Source: Marmoricola sp. Leaf446 (lineage in GTDB: Bacteria > Actinomycetota > Actinomycetes > Propionibacteriales > Nocardioidaceae). From it: a DNA stretch of 64,000 bases. A program made the translations under genes and the position numbers. The notes beneath the pieces are model-generated. The model was not told where the DNA came from and ran no database searches. It saw only the letters and a list, made by a program, of their open reading frames with translations. Positions 8,041 through 16,517 of this stretch are shown one piece after another. The stretch covers positions 331,294 through 395,293 of the forward strand of contig NZ_LMRF01000001.1 of assembly GCF_001424755.1 (NCBI RefSeq), given 5' to 3'. How positions within the stretch are numbered: the first letter of the stretch is position 1; every line of letters starts with the position of its first letter.

Positions 8041-8211
8041 GTGGCCAGCAAGAGCTCCGACGTCCGCCCCAAGATCACCTTGGCGTGCGTGGACTGCAAG
8101 GAACGCAACTACATCACCAAGAAGAACCGCCGCAACGATCCCGACCGCATGGAGCTGAAGAAGTTCTGCCCCCGTTGCCGCACCCACACCGCTCACCGCG
8201 AGACCCGCTGA
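8041..8211 (+). CDS. rpmG: Large ribosomal subunit protein bL33
   Basis: A 56-residue ribosomal protein of the 50S subunit. It is the zinc-ribbon form, with the Cys pairs CVDC and CPRC. The GTG start at 8041 is preceded by a GGGAAGAAGG ribosome-binding site. It ends with the typical HTAHRETR tail. It follows two tRNA genes, probably in one transcript, and is closed by a strong hairpin. Confidence 0.97.
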   Translation: MASKSSDVRPKITLACVDCKERNYITKKNRRNDPDRMELKKFCPRCRTHTAHRETR

Positions 8212-8247
8212 GCCCCAGGCTCGACGGGCTCCTCCGAGCCTCACGTC

Positions 8248-8280
8248 GCAAGCGGCCCCGGCCTCGCCGGGGCCGCTTGC
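8248..8280 (+). terminator. Hairpin terminator after rpmG
   Basis: Perfect 15-bp stem gcaagcggccccggc / gccggggccgcttgc with a 3-nt loop, 36 nt after the rpmG stop. No clear T-run. Confidence 0.8.
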
Positions 8281-8315
8281 TGCGTTCCCGGCACCACGCC
8301 GCCCCCGGACCGCAC

Positions 8316-8321
8316 TAGCCT
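8316..8321 (+). promoter_or_regulatory. Leaderless -10 box of murB
   Basis: TAGCCT ends 8 nt before the ATG at 8330. Confidence 0.55.
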
Positions 8322-8329
8322 TGCGAGCG

Positions 8330-9388
8330 ATGACCGTGACCGAACCCACCCGAGAGCCCGGCGGCGCCCCCGCGGCGCCCCGGCTGGCCGACCTGACGAC
8401 GGTGCGTCTAGGCGGCCCGGCGGCCGAGCTCGTCGTGGCCACGACCGAGGTCGAGCTGGTCGACGCGGTCCGTGAGGCCGACGAGCAGGGCACGCCCGTG
8501 CTCGTCGTCGGCGGCGGCAGCAACCTCGTCGTGGCCGACGAGGGGTACGCCGGTCGCGTGGTGCTCGTCCGCACCCGCGGCGTGGCGGCCGAGGCCGACC
8601 TGTGCGGTGGCGCCTTCGTCGAGGTCGCCGCGGGCGAGCCGTGGGACGACCTCGTCGCCACCGCGGTGGAGCGTCGCTGGATCGGGCTCGAGGCCCTCTC
8701 CGGCATCCCCGGCACCACCGGCGCCACCCCGATCCAGAACGTCGGCGCCTACGGCCAGGAGGTCAGCCAGACCGTCGCGCGGGTCCGCACCTGGGACCGG
8801 CAGCGGGGCGCGGTGCGCACCTTCGCCGCCGCCGACTGCGGGTTCGGCTACCGCACCTCGCGGTTCAAGGCCGACCCGGGCCGGTTCGTGGTGCTGGCGG
8901 TGACCTTCCAGCTCGGGCTGGGCGACCACGGCTCGCCCGTGCAGTACGCCGAGCTGGCCCGCGCCCTCGACGTCGAGCCCGGCCGCCGCGCGCCCTCGGC
9001 GCAGGTCCGCGAGGCCGTGCTGGCGCTGCGGCGCGGCAAGGCGATGGTGCTCGACGCCGCCGACCACGACACCTGGAGCACGGGGTCGTTCTTCACCAAC
9101 CCGATGGTCGACCCCGGCCTCCTGCCCGAGGGCGCCCCGTCGTGGCCCGCGGACGGCTCCCGGGTCAAGACCAGCGCGGCCTGGCTGATCGAGCACGCGG
9201 GCTTCCACAAGGGTCACGGCAACGAGCTGGCGCGGCTCTCCAGCCGGCACACGCTCGCGCTGACCAACCGTGGCGGCGCCACCACGGCCGACCTCCTGGC
9301 GCTGGCGCGCGAGGTGCGCGACGGCGTGCGCGACCGGTTCGGCATCACGCTGGTCAACGAGCCGGTGCTGGTCGGCTGCGAGCTCTGA
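8330..9388 (+). CDS. murB: UDP-N-acetylmuramate dehydrogenase
   Basis: A 352-residue cytoplasmic flavoenzyme that reduces UDP-N-acetylenolpyruvylglucosamine with NADPH, the second step of peptidoglycan precursor synthesis. FAD-binding loop VVGGGSNLVV, GTTGATPIQNVGAYGQE, the type I feature GYRTSRFK, the catalytic-serine stretch STGSFFTNP and the C-terminal glutamate in NEPVL are all visible. The ATG at 8330 fits the homology start; the TTG at 8321 lies inside the -10 box. In Streptomyces, MaoC-like genes stand between rpmG and murB; here there are none. Confidence 0.95.
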   Translation: MTVTEPTREPGGAPAAPRLADLTTVRLGGPAAELVVATTEVELVDAVREADEQGTPVLVVGGGSNLVVADEGYAGRVVLVRTRGVAAEADLCGGAFVEVAAGEPWDDLVATAVERRWIGLEALSGIPGTTGATPIQNVGAYGQEVSQTVARVRTWDRQRGAVRTFAAADCGFGYRTSRFKADPGRFVVLAVTFQLGLGDHGSPVQYAELARALDVEPGRRAPSAQVREAVLALRRGKAMVLDAADHDTWSTGSFFTNPMVDPGLLPEGAPSWPADGSRVKTSAAWLIEHAGFHKGHGNELARLSSRHTLALTNRGGATTADLLALAREVRDGVRDRFGITLVNEPVLVGCEL

Positions 9389-9403
9389 CCAGGACGACCG
9401 GGG

Positions 9404-10054
9404 TCAGACGTCGCCGTACTCGTAGGTCGAGCTGGTCTCGCCCGCGTTGACCGCGAGCACGACGAACGCCACGAGCGCCACGAGGCCGAGCACGAGCAGC
9501 ACCGTGCCGATCACGCCCATGATGTATCCCGCCTTGGCCTGTCCCTCGCCGCCGTAGCGACCTCCCGAGGCGCGGATGGCGCGCAGGCTGCTGCGGCCGA
9601 TCACCCACGCGAACGGCGAGACGACGAGGCCCACGCCGCACAGGATCGGGATGCTGGCGAGACCGACGATGCCCAGCACCATGGCGGTGGTGGCCTGCCC
9701 GTGGTTGGGCGCGGTCGTGCCGTACGGCGACCCGGGGCCGTGGCCGCCGTAGCCCGGCGCCGGGGTGCCGTACGCCGGCTGCCCGTACGCCGGCTGCCCG
9801 TAGCCGCCCTGCTGGTCCTGGCCGTAGGGCTGCTGCCCGTACGACGCCTGCTGCCCGTACTGCTGGCCGTACTGCTGGCCGGACGACGGCTGGTCGTAGG
9901 ACTGCTGCGGGGCCGCCCCCCACTGGTCGACGGGCCGCTGCCCGGACTCCTCGGTGGGCCGGTAGCCGTAGGGCTGGGTGTGCTCGACGTCCTGGGCCGC
10001 GTCGTCGGGCCGCTCCTCGCGGCGCGGCTCCTCCCCGGGATAGCTGCTGCTCAT
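9404..10054 (-). CDS. DUF4190-type membrane protein with Gln/Tyr/Gly-rich N-terminus
   Basis: A 216-residue protein with about 115 residues of low-complexity Gln-Tyr-Gly-Pro repeats (YGQQ, YGQPA units), then two hydrophobic segments (about residues 122-150 and 177-203) around a short loop, as in the DUF4190 family of small actinobacterial membrane proteins. Function unknown; the disordered cytoplasmic tail may mediate protein contacts. The ATG lies 4 nt after the add stop, so it is the last gene of the aminotransferase-add operon. Confidence 0.8.
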   Translation of the reverse strand: MSSSYPGEEPRREERPDDAAQDVEHTQPYGYRPTEESGQRPVDQWGAAPQQSYDQPSSGQQYGQQYGQQASYGQQPYGQDQQGGYGQPAYGQPAYGTPAPGYGGHGPGSPYGTTAPNHGQATTAMVLGIVGLASIPILCGVGLVVSPFAWVIGRSSLRAIRASGGRYGGEGQAKAGYIMGVIGTVLLVLGLVALVAFVVLAVNAGETSSTYEYGDV

Positions 10055-10058
10055 GGGG

Positions 10059-11117
10059 TCATCCTCCCAGCCAGGCGTCGATCTGGCCCAGCCAACCCGA
10101 CTTCTGCGCCTCCGACGCGGCGCTGGCCCGCACCGAGCCGCGGGCCAGCTCGGCGAGCTGGGCGTCGGTGAGCTCGTGGGCGGCGCGCATCGAGGCGTAC
10201 TGCCCGGCCAGCCGGGAGCCGAACAGCAGCGGGTCGTCGGCCCCGAGGGCGACCGTGGCCCCGGCCGCCAACAGCTCGGGCAGCGGCACCGAGGTGGGGT
10301 CGCTGTAGACGCCCAGGGCGACGTTGGAGACCGGGCAGACCTCCAGGGCCACGCCCCGCTCCACGATCCGCTCCAGCAGCCGGGGGTCCTCCACCGAGCG
10401 GACGCCGTGGCCGAGCCGGTCGGCGTGCAGGGCGTCCAGGCAGGTCCGTGCCGACGGGGCGCCCAGCAGCTCGCCCCCGTGGGGGACCAGCAGCAGGCCG
10501 GCCCGCTCGGCGATGGTGAACGCCGGCGCGAAGTCCTCGGTGCGTCCCCGGCGCTCGTCGTTGGACAGCCCGAAGCCCACCACCCCCTGCCCGGCGTACT
10601 GCGCCGCCAGCCGGGCCAGGGTGCGCGCGTCGAGCGGGTGCCGGGTGCGGTTGGCCGCGATCACCACCGCCATGCCGATGCCGACGTCGCGGGAGGCGGT
10701 CGCCACGGCGTCGAGGACGAGGTCGGTGAAGGCGGTGATCCCGCCGAAGCGGGCGGCGTACCCGCTGGGGTCCACCTGGATCTCCAGCCACACCCCGCCG
10801 TCGCGCGCGTCGTCCTCGGCGGCCTCGCGGACCAGGCGGCGCACGTCGTCCTCGGTGCGCAGCACCGACCGCGCCACGTCGTAGAGCCGCTGGAAGCGGA
10901 ACCAGCCCTTCTCGTCGGCCGCGGAGAGCCGCGGGGGCCAGTCCTCGACCAGGGCGTCGGGCAGGTGCAGCCCGTCGCGCTCGGCCAGCTCGAGCAGCGT
11001 CGCGTGCCGCATCGAGCCGGTGAAGTGCAGATGGAGATGGGCCTTCGGAAGCTGTTCCAGCTTCCTCAGGGCGGGCTCTCGGGCTCCGCCCTCGTCGTGG
11101 TCACCGCGGTGCGCCAC
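10059..11117 (-). CDS. add: Adenosine deaminase family protein
   Basis: A 352-residue amidohydrolase-fold enzyme expected to deaminate adenosine or a related purine nucleoside in the cytoplasm. Metal and catalytic residues are present: His29 and His31 in HLHLHFTG, the PHGGE His/Glu, RLGHGVR, and the Asp pair in ALGADDPLLF. The Asp usually found in HLDG is replaced by Thr (HFTG), so the substrate may differ from plain adenosine. GTG start at 11117, 8 nt after the stop of the aminotransferase gene, fits translational coupling. Confidence 0.85.
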   Translation of the reverse strand: MAHRGDHDEGGAREPALRKLEQLPKAHLHLHFTGSMRHATLLELAERDGLHLPDALVEDWPPRLSAADEKGWFRFQRLYDVARSVLRTEDDVRRLVREAAEDDARDGGVWLEIQVDPSGYAARFGGITAFTDLVLDAVATASRDVGIGMAVVIAANRTRHPLDARTLARLAAQYAGQGVVGFGLSNDERRGRTEDFAPAFTIAERAGLLLVPHGGELLGAPSARTCLDALHADRLGHGVRSVEDPRLLERIVERGVALEVCPVSNVALGVYSDPTSVPLPELLAAGATVALGADDPLLFGSRLAGQYASMRAAHELTDAQLAELARGSVRASAASEAQKSGWLGQIDAWLGG

Positions 11118-11125
11118 CCGACGCC

Positions 11126-12427
11126 CTAGGCTCGGTCGGCGACGAGCTTCTCGGCGGCGGCGAGCCGGACGCAGGTCGCGACCGCCTCCATCGCCGCGGT
11201 GACGTCGGCCGGCTGCGGGAAGGTCGGCGCCAGGCGGATGTTGCGGTCGCGCGGGTCGTGGCTGCCGGGGAAGGCCGACCCCGCCGGGGTGAGCGCGACA
11301 CCGGCCTCCTTGGCCAGCGCGATCACCCGGCTGGCGGTGCCGTCCATCACGTCGAGGCTGACGAAGTAGCCGCCGCTGGGGCGGGTCCAGGACGCGACCT
11401 CGAGCCCGCCGAGCTGCTCCTCGAGCACGCGGTCGACCTCGGCGAACTTGGGCGCGATGATCTCGCGGTGGCGGGCCATGTGGTCCCGCACGCCCTGGGC
11501 GGAGCCGAAGAACTGCACGTGGCGCAGGTGGTTGACCTTGTCGGGGCCGATCGAGCCCTTGCCGAGGTGGGCGAGGTACCAGCGGACCGTCTCCACCGAG
11601 CCGCCGAGGAAGGCCACGCCGGCGCCGGCGAAGGTGATCTTGGAGGTCGAGGCGAACACGACCGGTCGGTGCGGGTGCCCCGCGGCCGAGGCGAGGGAGA
11701 CGATGTCGGCGCTCTTGGCCTCGGCGGTGGTGAGGTGGTGCAGGGCGTAGGCGTTGTCCCAGAAGATCTTGAAGTCGGGCGCCGCGGTCGGCATCGAGGC
11801 CAGCCGCTCGGCGACCTCCTGCGTCACCACCGACCCGGTCGGGTTGGCGTACGTCGGGACCAGCCACATCCCCTTGATGCTCGGGTCGGCGGCCGCCAGC
11901 CGGGCCACCTCCTCGACGTCGGGGCCGTCCTCGTGCATCTCCACGGTGACGGTCCCGATGCCCAGCCACTCCAGCAGCGTGAAGTGACGGTCGTAGCCGG
12001 GCACGGGGCAGATGAAGGTGATCTTCTCCTCCTGGGCCCACGGGCGCTCGGAGTCGACACCGCCGTGCAGCAGCAGGTCGACGAGCACCTCGCGCATCAT
12101 CACCAGGCTGGCGTTGCCGCCCGCGACGAGCTGCCCGGGCTCCAGGCCCAGCAGCTCGGCGAACATCTCGCGCAGCTCGGGCAGGCCCTCCAGGCCGCCG
12201 TAGTTGCGGGTGTCGACGCCGTCGCGGGAGGTGTGGCCGTCGGGCAGGTCCAGCAGCCGGGCGGACAGGTCGAGCTGCGCCGGGGCCGGCTTGCCCCGGG
12301 TGAGGTCGAGGGTGAGGCCGGCGGAGCGGAGGGCGTCGTACGACTCCTGCGCGGTGGCGAGGAAGGCGTCGACCTCCTCGGCGGGACGCTGGGCGAGGGG
12401 GCGGGGCTGCTCGGTCTGCGCGGTCAC
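11126..12427 (-). CDS. Aminotransferase class I, aspartate-aminotransferase-like (Aminotran_MocR type)
   Basis: A 433-residue PLP enzyme of the group that includes the Corynebacterium aspartate aminotransferase AspT, which links aspartate/oxaloacetate and glutamate/2-oxoglutarate. Key residues: Asn195 in YANPTG, Asp224 in WDNAY, the Schiff-base Lys263 in STSKITFAG, and an IRLAPTFP stretch with the carboxylate-binding arginine. The TRGKPAPAQLDLS start is characteristic of this subgroup. GTG at 12427 matches the homology start; the longer in-frame reading upstream has no family similarity. First gene of an operon with add and the DUF4190 gene. Confidence 0.87.
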   Translation of the reverse strand: MTAQTEQPRPLAQRPAEEVDAFLATAQESYDALRSAGLTLDLTRGKPAPAQLDLSARLLDLPDGHTSRDGVDTRNYGGLEGLPELREMFAELLGLEPGQLVAGGNASLVMMREVLVDLLLHGGVDSERPWAQEEKITFICPVPGYDRHFTLLEWLGIGTVTVEMHEDGPDVEEVARLAAADPSIKGMWLVPTYANPTGSVVTQEVAERLASMPTAAPDFKIFWDNAYALHHLTTAEAKSADIVSLASAAGHPHRPVVFASTSKITFAGAGVAFLGGSVETVRWYLAHLGKGSIGPDKVNHLRHVQFFGSAQGVRDHMARHREIIAPKFAEVDRVLEEQLGGLEVASWTRPSGGYFVSLDVMDGTASRVIALAKEAGVALTPAGSAFPGSHDPRDRNIRLAPTFPQPADVTAAMEAVATCVRLAAAEKLVADRA

Positions 12428-12508
12428 GCCACCATGCTCCCAGAGCCGGTGCGCGACGCCACCTCCTGCTCGCGCGCCGGCGCCCGGACCACCCCCGGCG
12501 GCCACCGG

Positions 12509-12538
12509 TTCGACTTGTCCGGGCCGCCCCCGTAGACT
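12509..12538 (+). promoter_or_regulatory. Candidate promoter of tRNA-Trp/secE/nusG
   Basis: TTCGAC (12509-12514) and TAGACT (12533-12538) are spaced by 18 bp, about 50 nt before tRNA-Trp. Confidence 0.5.
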
Positions 12539-12589
12539 CCGTGACTGGTGATTCCGGCCCATGGTTTAACCATGCCCGGAGATCGCCGT

Positions 12590-12662
12590 AGGGCACTAGC
12601 TCAACTGGCAGAGCATCGGTCTCCAAAACCGAAGGTTGGGGGTTCAAGTCCCTCGTGCCCTG
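12590..12662 (+). tRNA. tRNA-Trp (anticodon CCA)
   Basis: A 73-nt cloverleaf: acceptor AGGGCAC/GTGCCCT, D arm GCTC...GAGC, anticodon stem TCGGT/ACCGA with loop CTCCAAA (CCA), T arm with GGTTCAAGTCC. Position just before secE is conserved in actinobacteria. Confidence 0.97.
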
Positions 12663-12730
12663 CGAGACCCCTCGGAAGCCTCGGGGGATCCCCAACGCAG
12701 ACCAGGTCGGCGACCGGAATGAGGAAGCAC

Positions 12731-12958
12731 GTGACGGAGAAGGCAGTCCGCTCGGAGAAGGACTCTCGCGAGCGCACCGGCCCGCTCACGTTCTACCGCC
12801 AGGTGGTCGCCGAGCTCCGCAAGGTGGTGTGGCCCACCCAGCAGCAGCTGGTGACCTACTTCCTGGTGGTCCTGGTCTTCGTGCTCGTGATGATCGCGTA
12901 CGTCTCCCTGCTCGACGTCGCGTTCGGCAAGGCGGTCTTCGCCCTGTTCGGCGGCTAG
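12731..12958 (+). CDS. secE: Preprotein translocase subunit SecE
   Basis: A 75-residue, single-span membrane subunit that clamps the SecY channel in the cytoplasmic membrane. The conserved amphipathic stretch [15 protein letters not shown] is followed by one hydrophobic helix (about residues 42-65). I chose the GTG at 12731 with GAGGAAG just upstream; the ATG at 12719 would add four residues and contains part of that site. Order tRNA-Trp, secE, nusG, rplK is conserved. Confidence 0.95.
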   Translation: MTEKAVRSEKDSRERTGPLTFYRQVVAELRKVVWPTQQQLVTYFLVVLVFVLVMIAYVSLLDVAFGKAVFALFGG

Positions 12959-13052
12959 CCCCGCCGAGGGCGCCCGACCAGCAGCCCGCCCGGGAGGCCG
13001 GGCAGCCGAGGACCACAGTGAGCAGGACCCTGACCCAGATGACGGAGTGATC

Positions 13053-13901
13053 GTGTCGCAGCGTGAAGACGAGCAGCCCACCGAGGCCGGCTCGACCGGT
13101 GCCGAGCCGGTCGAGGCGACCGAGGAGGCCGTCCTGACCGACCCCGAGACCGGGCAGACCACCGAGGTCGTCTCCCCGGCCGAGGAGGAGGTCGTCGACC
13201 CCGACTCGCCCGTGGACGAGGCCGGCGAGGTCGACGAGGCCACCGAGCTGCCCGACGTCGACGCCGCCCCGGCCGACCCGCTCGAGGAGTTCCGTCAGGC
13301 GCTGCGGGAGAAGGAGGGCGACTGGTTCGTCGTCCACACCTACTCCGGCATGGAGAACCGGGTGAAGGCCAACCTGGAGAACCGCATCACCTCGCTCAAC
13401 ATGGAGTTCTACATCCACGAGGTCGTCGTGCCGACCGAGGAGGTGGCCGAGATCAAGAACGGCCAGCGCAAGATGGTCAAGCGCACCGTCCTCCCCGGCT
13501 ACGTCCTGGTCCGGATGGACCTCACCGACGAGTCGTGGGCCGCCGTACGCCACACGCCCTCGGTGACCGGCTTCGTCGGGCACAGCCACCAGCCGGTGCC
13601 GCTGAGCCTGCAGGAGGTCGAGAACATGCTCGCCCCGGCCATCGCCGCGCAGGCGGCGGCCGCCGCGCCGGCCGAGTCCAGCAGCGGCGGCGGCTCGAGC
13701 ACCAGCGCCCCGCGCCAGCAGGTGGCCGTGGCCGACTTCGACGTCTCCGACTCCGTCATGGTCGTCGACGGCCCGTTCGCCACGCTGCACGCGACCATCA
13801 CCGAGATCAACGCCGAGGCGCAGCGCGTCAAGGCGCTGGTCGAGATCTTCGGCCGGGAGACCCCGGTCGAGCTGAGCTTCACCCAGATCCAGCGCGTCTG
13901 A
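13053..13901 (+). CDS. nusG: Transcription termination/antitermination factor NusG
   Basis: A 282-residue transcription elongation factor that binds RNA polymerase and couples it to Rho or the ribosome. An acidic, Glu/Asp-rich N-terminal extension of about 75 residues, normal in actinobacteria, precedes the NGN domain ([19 protein letters not shown]). The C-terminal KOW domain has [17 protein letters not shown]. An Ala- and Ser/Gly-rich linker of about 30 residues separates the two. Start GTG at 13053 has GGAG five nt upstream; the GTG at 13047 is part of that site. Confidence 0.95.
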   Translation: MSQREDEQPTEAGSTGAEPVEATEEAVLTDPETGQTTEVVSPAEEEVVDPDSPVDEAGEVDEATELPDVDAAPADPLEEFRQALREKEGDWFVVHTYSGMENRVKANLENRITSLNMEFYIHEVVVPTEEVAEIKNGQRKMVKRTVLPGYVLVRMDLTDESWAAVRHTPSVTGFVGHSHQPVPLSLQEVENMLAPAIAAQAAAAAPAESSSGGGSSTSAPRQQVAVADFDVSDSVMVVDGPFATLHATITEINAEAQRVKALVEIFGRETPVELSFTQIQRV

Positions 13902-13905
13902 GCGA

Positions 13906-13929
13906 CCGGACCGCCTGAAGCCGGTCCGG
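13906..13929 (+). promoter_or_regulatory. Hairpin in the nusG-rplK spacer
   Basis: ccggacc (13906-13912) pairs with ggtccgg (13923-13929) across a 10-nt loop, 5 nt after the nusG stop. It may attenuate or partly terminate transcription between nusG and rplK. A second short stem, ggggcc/ggcccc, lies near 13966-13980. An L1-binding leader site is known for rplK operons, but I cannot identify it with confidence. Confidence 0.35.
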
Positions 13930-14009
13930 CGCCAGCCGGGACGGCACGAAACACACCTGTGGCAGGGGCCGTCGGCCCCGTCATGACCACGTAGAGAGAG
14001 AAGAGAGCA

Positions 14010-14438
14010 ATGCCCCCCAAGAAGAAGATCGCTGCCCTGGTCAAGGTGCAGCTCAACGCCGGCGCCGCGACCCCGGCCCCGCCCGTCGGTACCGCCCTCG
14101 GTCCCCACGGCGTGAACATCATGGAGTTCTGCAAGGCCTACAACGCCCAGACCGAGGCCATGCGCGGCAACGTGATCCCCGTCGAGATCACCATCTACGA
14201 GGACCGCTCGTTCACCTTCATCACCAAGACCCCGCCGGCCGCGGAGCTCATCAAGAAGGCCGCCGGCGTCGCCAAGGGCTCGGGCGTCCCGCAGAAGGAC
14301 AAGGTCGGCAAGCTGTCGAAGGACCAGGTCCGCGAGATCGCGACGACCAAGCTCCCCGACCTCAACGCCAACGACCTCGACGCCGCCGTCAAGATCGTCG
14401 AGGGCACCGCCCGCTCGATGGGCATCGTCACCGAGTGA
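14010..14438 (+). CDS. rplK: Large ribosomal subunit protein uL11
   Basis: A 142-residue protein at the base of the 50S stalk that contacts 23S rRNA and the GTPase factors. N-terminal [20 protein letters not shown] and the C-terminal rRNA-binding region with [12 protein letters not shown] are typical. Full length. Preceded by a purine-rich agagagaagagagca ribosome-binding stretch; followed by rplA after 109 nt. Confidence 0.98.
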   Translation: MPPKKKIAALVKVQLNAGAATPAPPVGTALGPHGVNIMEFCKAYNAQTEAMRGNVIPVEITIYEDRSFTFITKTPPAAELIKKAAGVAKGSGVPQKDKVGKLSKDQVREIATTKLPDLNANDLDAAVKIVEGTARSMGIVTE

Positions 14439-14547
14439 CCGACCCGCCGGCGCACCCCGGGGCACGACCCCGACGACGCCGGCACCACCGTGGCAGAGCC
14501 GCGCTGGCTCATCGCGACCACACCTTCCGAGAAACAGAGGAACAACC

Positions 14548-15261
14548 ATGCAGCGCAGCAAGACCTACCGCGCGGTGGCGGAGACGTTCGACCAGGACGA
14601 GCTCCACGCCCCGCTGACCGCCATCAAGATCGCCAAGGGCGGCGCCAAGAAGAAGTTCGACGAGACCCTCGACGTGGCCATGCGCCTCGGCGTCGACCCC
14701 CGCAAGGCCGATCAGATGGTCCGCGGCACCGTCAACCTGCCGCACGGCACCGGCAAGACCGCCAAGGTCCTCGTGTTCGCCAACGGTGACAAGGCCGAGG
14801 CCGCCCGTGAGGCCGGCGCCGACGTCGTCGGCGGCGACGAGCTGATCGAGAAGGTCAACGGCGGCTGGCTCGACTTCGACGCCGTCGTCGCGACCCCCGA
14901 CATGATGGGCAAGGTCGGCCGCCTCGGCCGCGTGCTCGGCCCCCGCGGCCTCATGCCCAACCCCAAGACCGGCACCGTGACGCCCGACGTCGCGAAGGCC
15001 GTGACGGACATCAAGGGCGGCAAGATCGAGTTCCGCGTCGACCGCCACGCCAACCTGCACTTCATCATCGGCAAGGCGTCGTTCTCCGAGGCCCAGCTGG
15101 CCGAGAACTACGCCGCGGCGCTCGAGGAGGTGCTGCGGCTCAAGCCCGCCAGCTCCAAGGGCCGCTACATCCGCAAGGTCACGGTCTCCACGACCATGGG
15201 CCCGGGCGTGCAGGTCGACCCCAACCGGACGCGCAACGTCGCCTCCGAGGACGAGGCCTGA
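14548..15261 (+). CDS. rplA: Large ribosomal subunit protein uL1
   Basis: A 237-residue 50S protein of the L1 stalk, which moves with deacylated tRNA and in many bacteria represses its own operon by binding mRNA. The conserved [20 protein letters not shown] and [10 protein letters not shown] are present. Strong AGAGGAAC ribosome-binding site. The rplK-rplA unit ends at a hairpin starting 33 nt after the stop. Confidence 0.98.
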   Translation: MQRSKTYRAVAETFDQDELHAPLTAIKIAKGGAKKKFDETLDVAMRLGVDPRKADQMVRGTVNLPHGTGKTAKVLVFANGDKAEAAREAGADVVGGDELIEKVNGGWLDFDAVVATPDMMGKVGRLGRVLGPRGLMPNPKTGTVTPDVAKAVTDIKGGKIEFRVDRHANLHFIIGKASFSEAQLAENYAAALEEVLRLKPASSKGRYIRKVTVSTTMGPGVQVDPNRTRNVASEDEA

Positions 15262-15293
15262 CGAGGACCCGTCACCTCACCCGTAGCACCCCG

Positions 15294-15328
15294 CCGAGGC
15301 GGCCGTCCTGACAGGATGGCCGCCTCGG
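15294..15328 (+). terminator. Hairpin terminator after rplA
   Basis: ccgaggcggcc (15294-15304) pairs with ggccgcctcgg (15318-15328), extended inward by gtcct/aggat. A short T-containing stretch (tcgtttctcc) follows. Confidence 0.75.
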
Positions 15329-15374
15329 TCGTTTCTCCACCCTCGTCGACCGCCCCGTCCTCGGAAGGTGCCCC

Positions 15375-16211
15375 ATGCGTCGTACGTCCCTCGTCCGTCT
15401 CGCCGTCGTGCCCGTCGTCAGCCTCGTCGTCCTCACCGGGTGCGGCTCGGAGGAAGGGTCCTCCTCCGGTGGGTCGTCCTCCGGGTCGAGCAGCTCGAGC
15501 AGCTCCGGCTCCGAGGACAGCGGGAGCAGCGAGGGCGCCGAGGCCGCCGCGCCGCTGACCAAGGGCGACTTCGGTGACCGCATCTACGCGGCCTTCAAGG
15601 ACGCGGGCACCCTGTCGTTCGAGATCACCCAGACCGGTACCGCCTCCAGCAAGGGCTCGGGCGAGGCCGACATCAGTGGCGACCAGGTCGCCTCCAGGGT
15701 CACCCAGGAGGTGCAGGGTGCCGGCACGGTGGAGGCGATCGTCCTCGACGGCCTCTTCTACATCAAGTCGGCCCAGATCAGCGGCGAGAAGTGGCTCAAG
15801 GTCGACCCCCAGGCCAAGGACGGTCTGGGTGCGCTGGTGGGGTCGCTCGGCGGCAACAGCGACCCGGCCAAGCTGCTCCAGGTCATGAACAAGGCCTCCG
15901 CGGTGACCGACGAGGGCACCGAGGAGGTCGGGGGGGTCGAGACGACGAAGTACCACGTCGTGCTCCCGCGCGAGGCCTTCGCCGAGACGCTCGGCGACAA
16001 CCCGCAGATCACCCAGCTGCTCCCGGAGAACGTCGAGTTCGACATGTGGGTCGACGCCGACGACCTGGTGCGCAAGCAGGTCTCCGAGCTGACCGTGGGT
16101 GGGCAGAAGACCGCCAGCACGATCACCTACAGCGGCTTCGGCGACCCGGTCGACATCGAGGCGCCGCCCGCGTCGGAGACCACGACCAAGGCCCCCGGGC
16201 TCGGCGGCTGA
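15375..16211 (+). CDS. LppX/LprAFG-like lipoprotein
   Basis: A 278-residue secreted lipoprotein: signal peptide with a hydrophobic core and lipobox LTGC (acylated Cys near residue 23), then a Ser/Gly-rich linker (about residues 25-55), then a domain like LppX and LprG of mycobacteria. Those proteins hold lipids in a hydrophobic pocket and carry them between membrane and cell wall. LFYIKSAQISGEKWLKVD and FDMWVDADDLVRK fit the family. The gene stands alone between the rplKA and rplJL units, with its own GGAAGG ribosome-binding site and a strong terminator. Confidence 0.82.
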   Translation: MRRTSLVRLAVVPVVSLVVLTGCGSEEGSSSGGSSSGSSSSSSSGSEDSGSSEGAEAAAPLTKGDFGDRIYAAFKDAGTLSFEITQTGTASSKGSGEADISGDQVASRVTQEVQGAGTVEAIVLDGLFYIKSAQISGEKWLKVDPQAKDGLGALVGSLGGNSDPAKLLQVMNKASAVTDEGTEEVGGVETTKYHVVLPREAFAETLGDNPQITQLLPENVEFDMWVDADDLVRKQVSELTVGGQKTASTITYSGFGDPVDIEAPPASETTTKAPGLGG

Positions 16212-16235
16212 CCCGCACCCGGCTCGTCCGGCTCC

Positions 16236-16264
16236 CGGCCCGCGACCGATTTGGTCGCGGGCCG
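16236..16264 (+). terminator. Hairpin terminator of the lipoprotein gene
   Basis: Stem ggcccgcgacc/ggtcgcgggcc with a 5-nt loop (gattt), extended by one outer C-G pair. Its loop and right arm overlap the likely -35 of the rplJ promoter. Confidence 0.8.
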
Positions 16265-16279
16265 TGGTGCGTCTATCGT
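16251..16279 (+). promoter_or_regulatory. Promoter of rplJ-rplL
   Basis: TTGGTC (16251-16256), 17-bp spacer, TATCGT (16274-16279). The predicted start, about 16286, lies at the head of the L10 leader. Confidence 0.6.
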
Positions 16280-16280
16280 T

Positions 16281-16370
16281 CTGCGTCGTAGCCGAAGACC
16301 GTCGGTCGGCCACTCCTCGGAGTGGTCCGAAGGGCCCGCACCGCGGGCGACCTGCGCAGGTGACACCGAG
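16281..16370 (+). promoter_or_regulatory. L10-type ribosomal protein leader of rplJ-rplL
   Basis: The 5' leader holds gccgaagaccgtcggtcggc followed by paired arms actcc/ggagt, gcccgc/gcgggc and cctgcgcagg. This order resembles the actinobacterial L10 leader, where excess L10(L7/L12)4 binds a kink-turn-like site and lowers translation. Recognised by pattern only; no covariance-model score was available. Confidence 0.65.
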
Positions 16371-16517
16371 TGGCTCGCGGAATCCCGCGACGTACGCCCT
16401 GTGCACCTGCACGGGGCGTCTTGCATGTAGCCCTCCTCGTCGGTCCCGGTTGCGGGACGCCGGTCAATCCGTCCGGCTCCCTGCACACACCAGTGCACCG
16501 ACGTTGGAAGGAGACCC

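Noticed and set aside
10059-12695. An 878-codon leftward open frame covering add and the antisense or shifted frame of the aminotransferase gene
   Set aside because: Only its last 352 codons match a family (adenosine deaminase). The rest is out of frame with the real aminotransferase gene and is Arg/Pro/Ala-rich, as expected for non-coding frames at this GC content.
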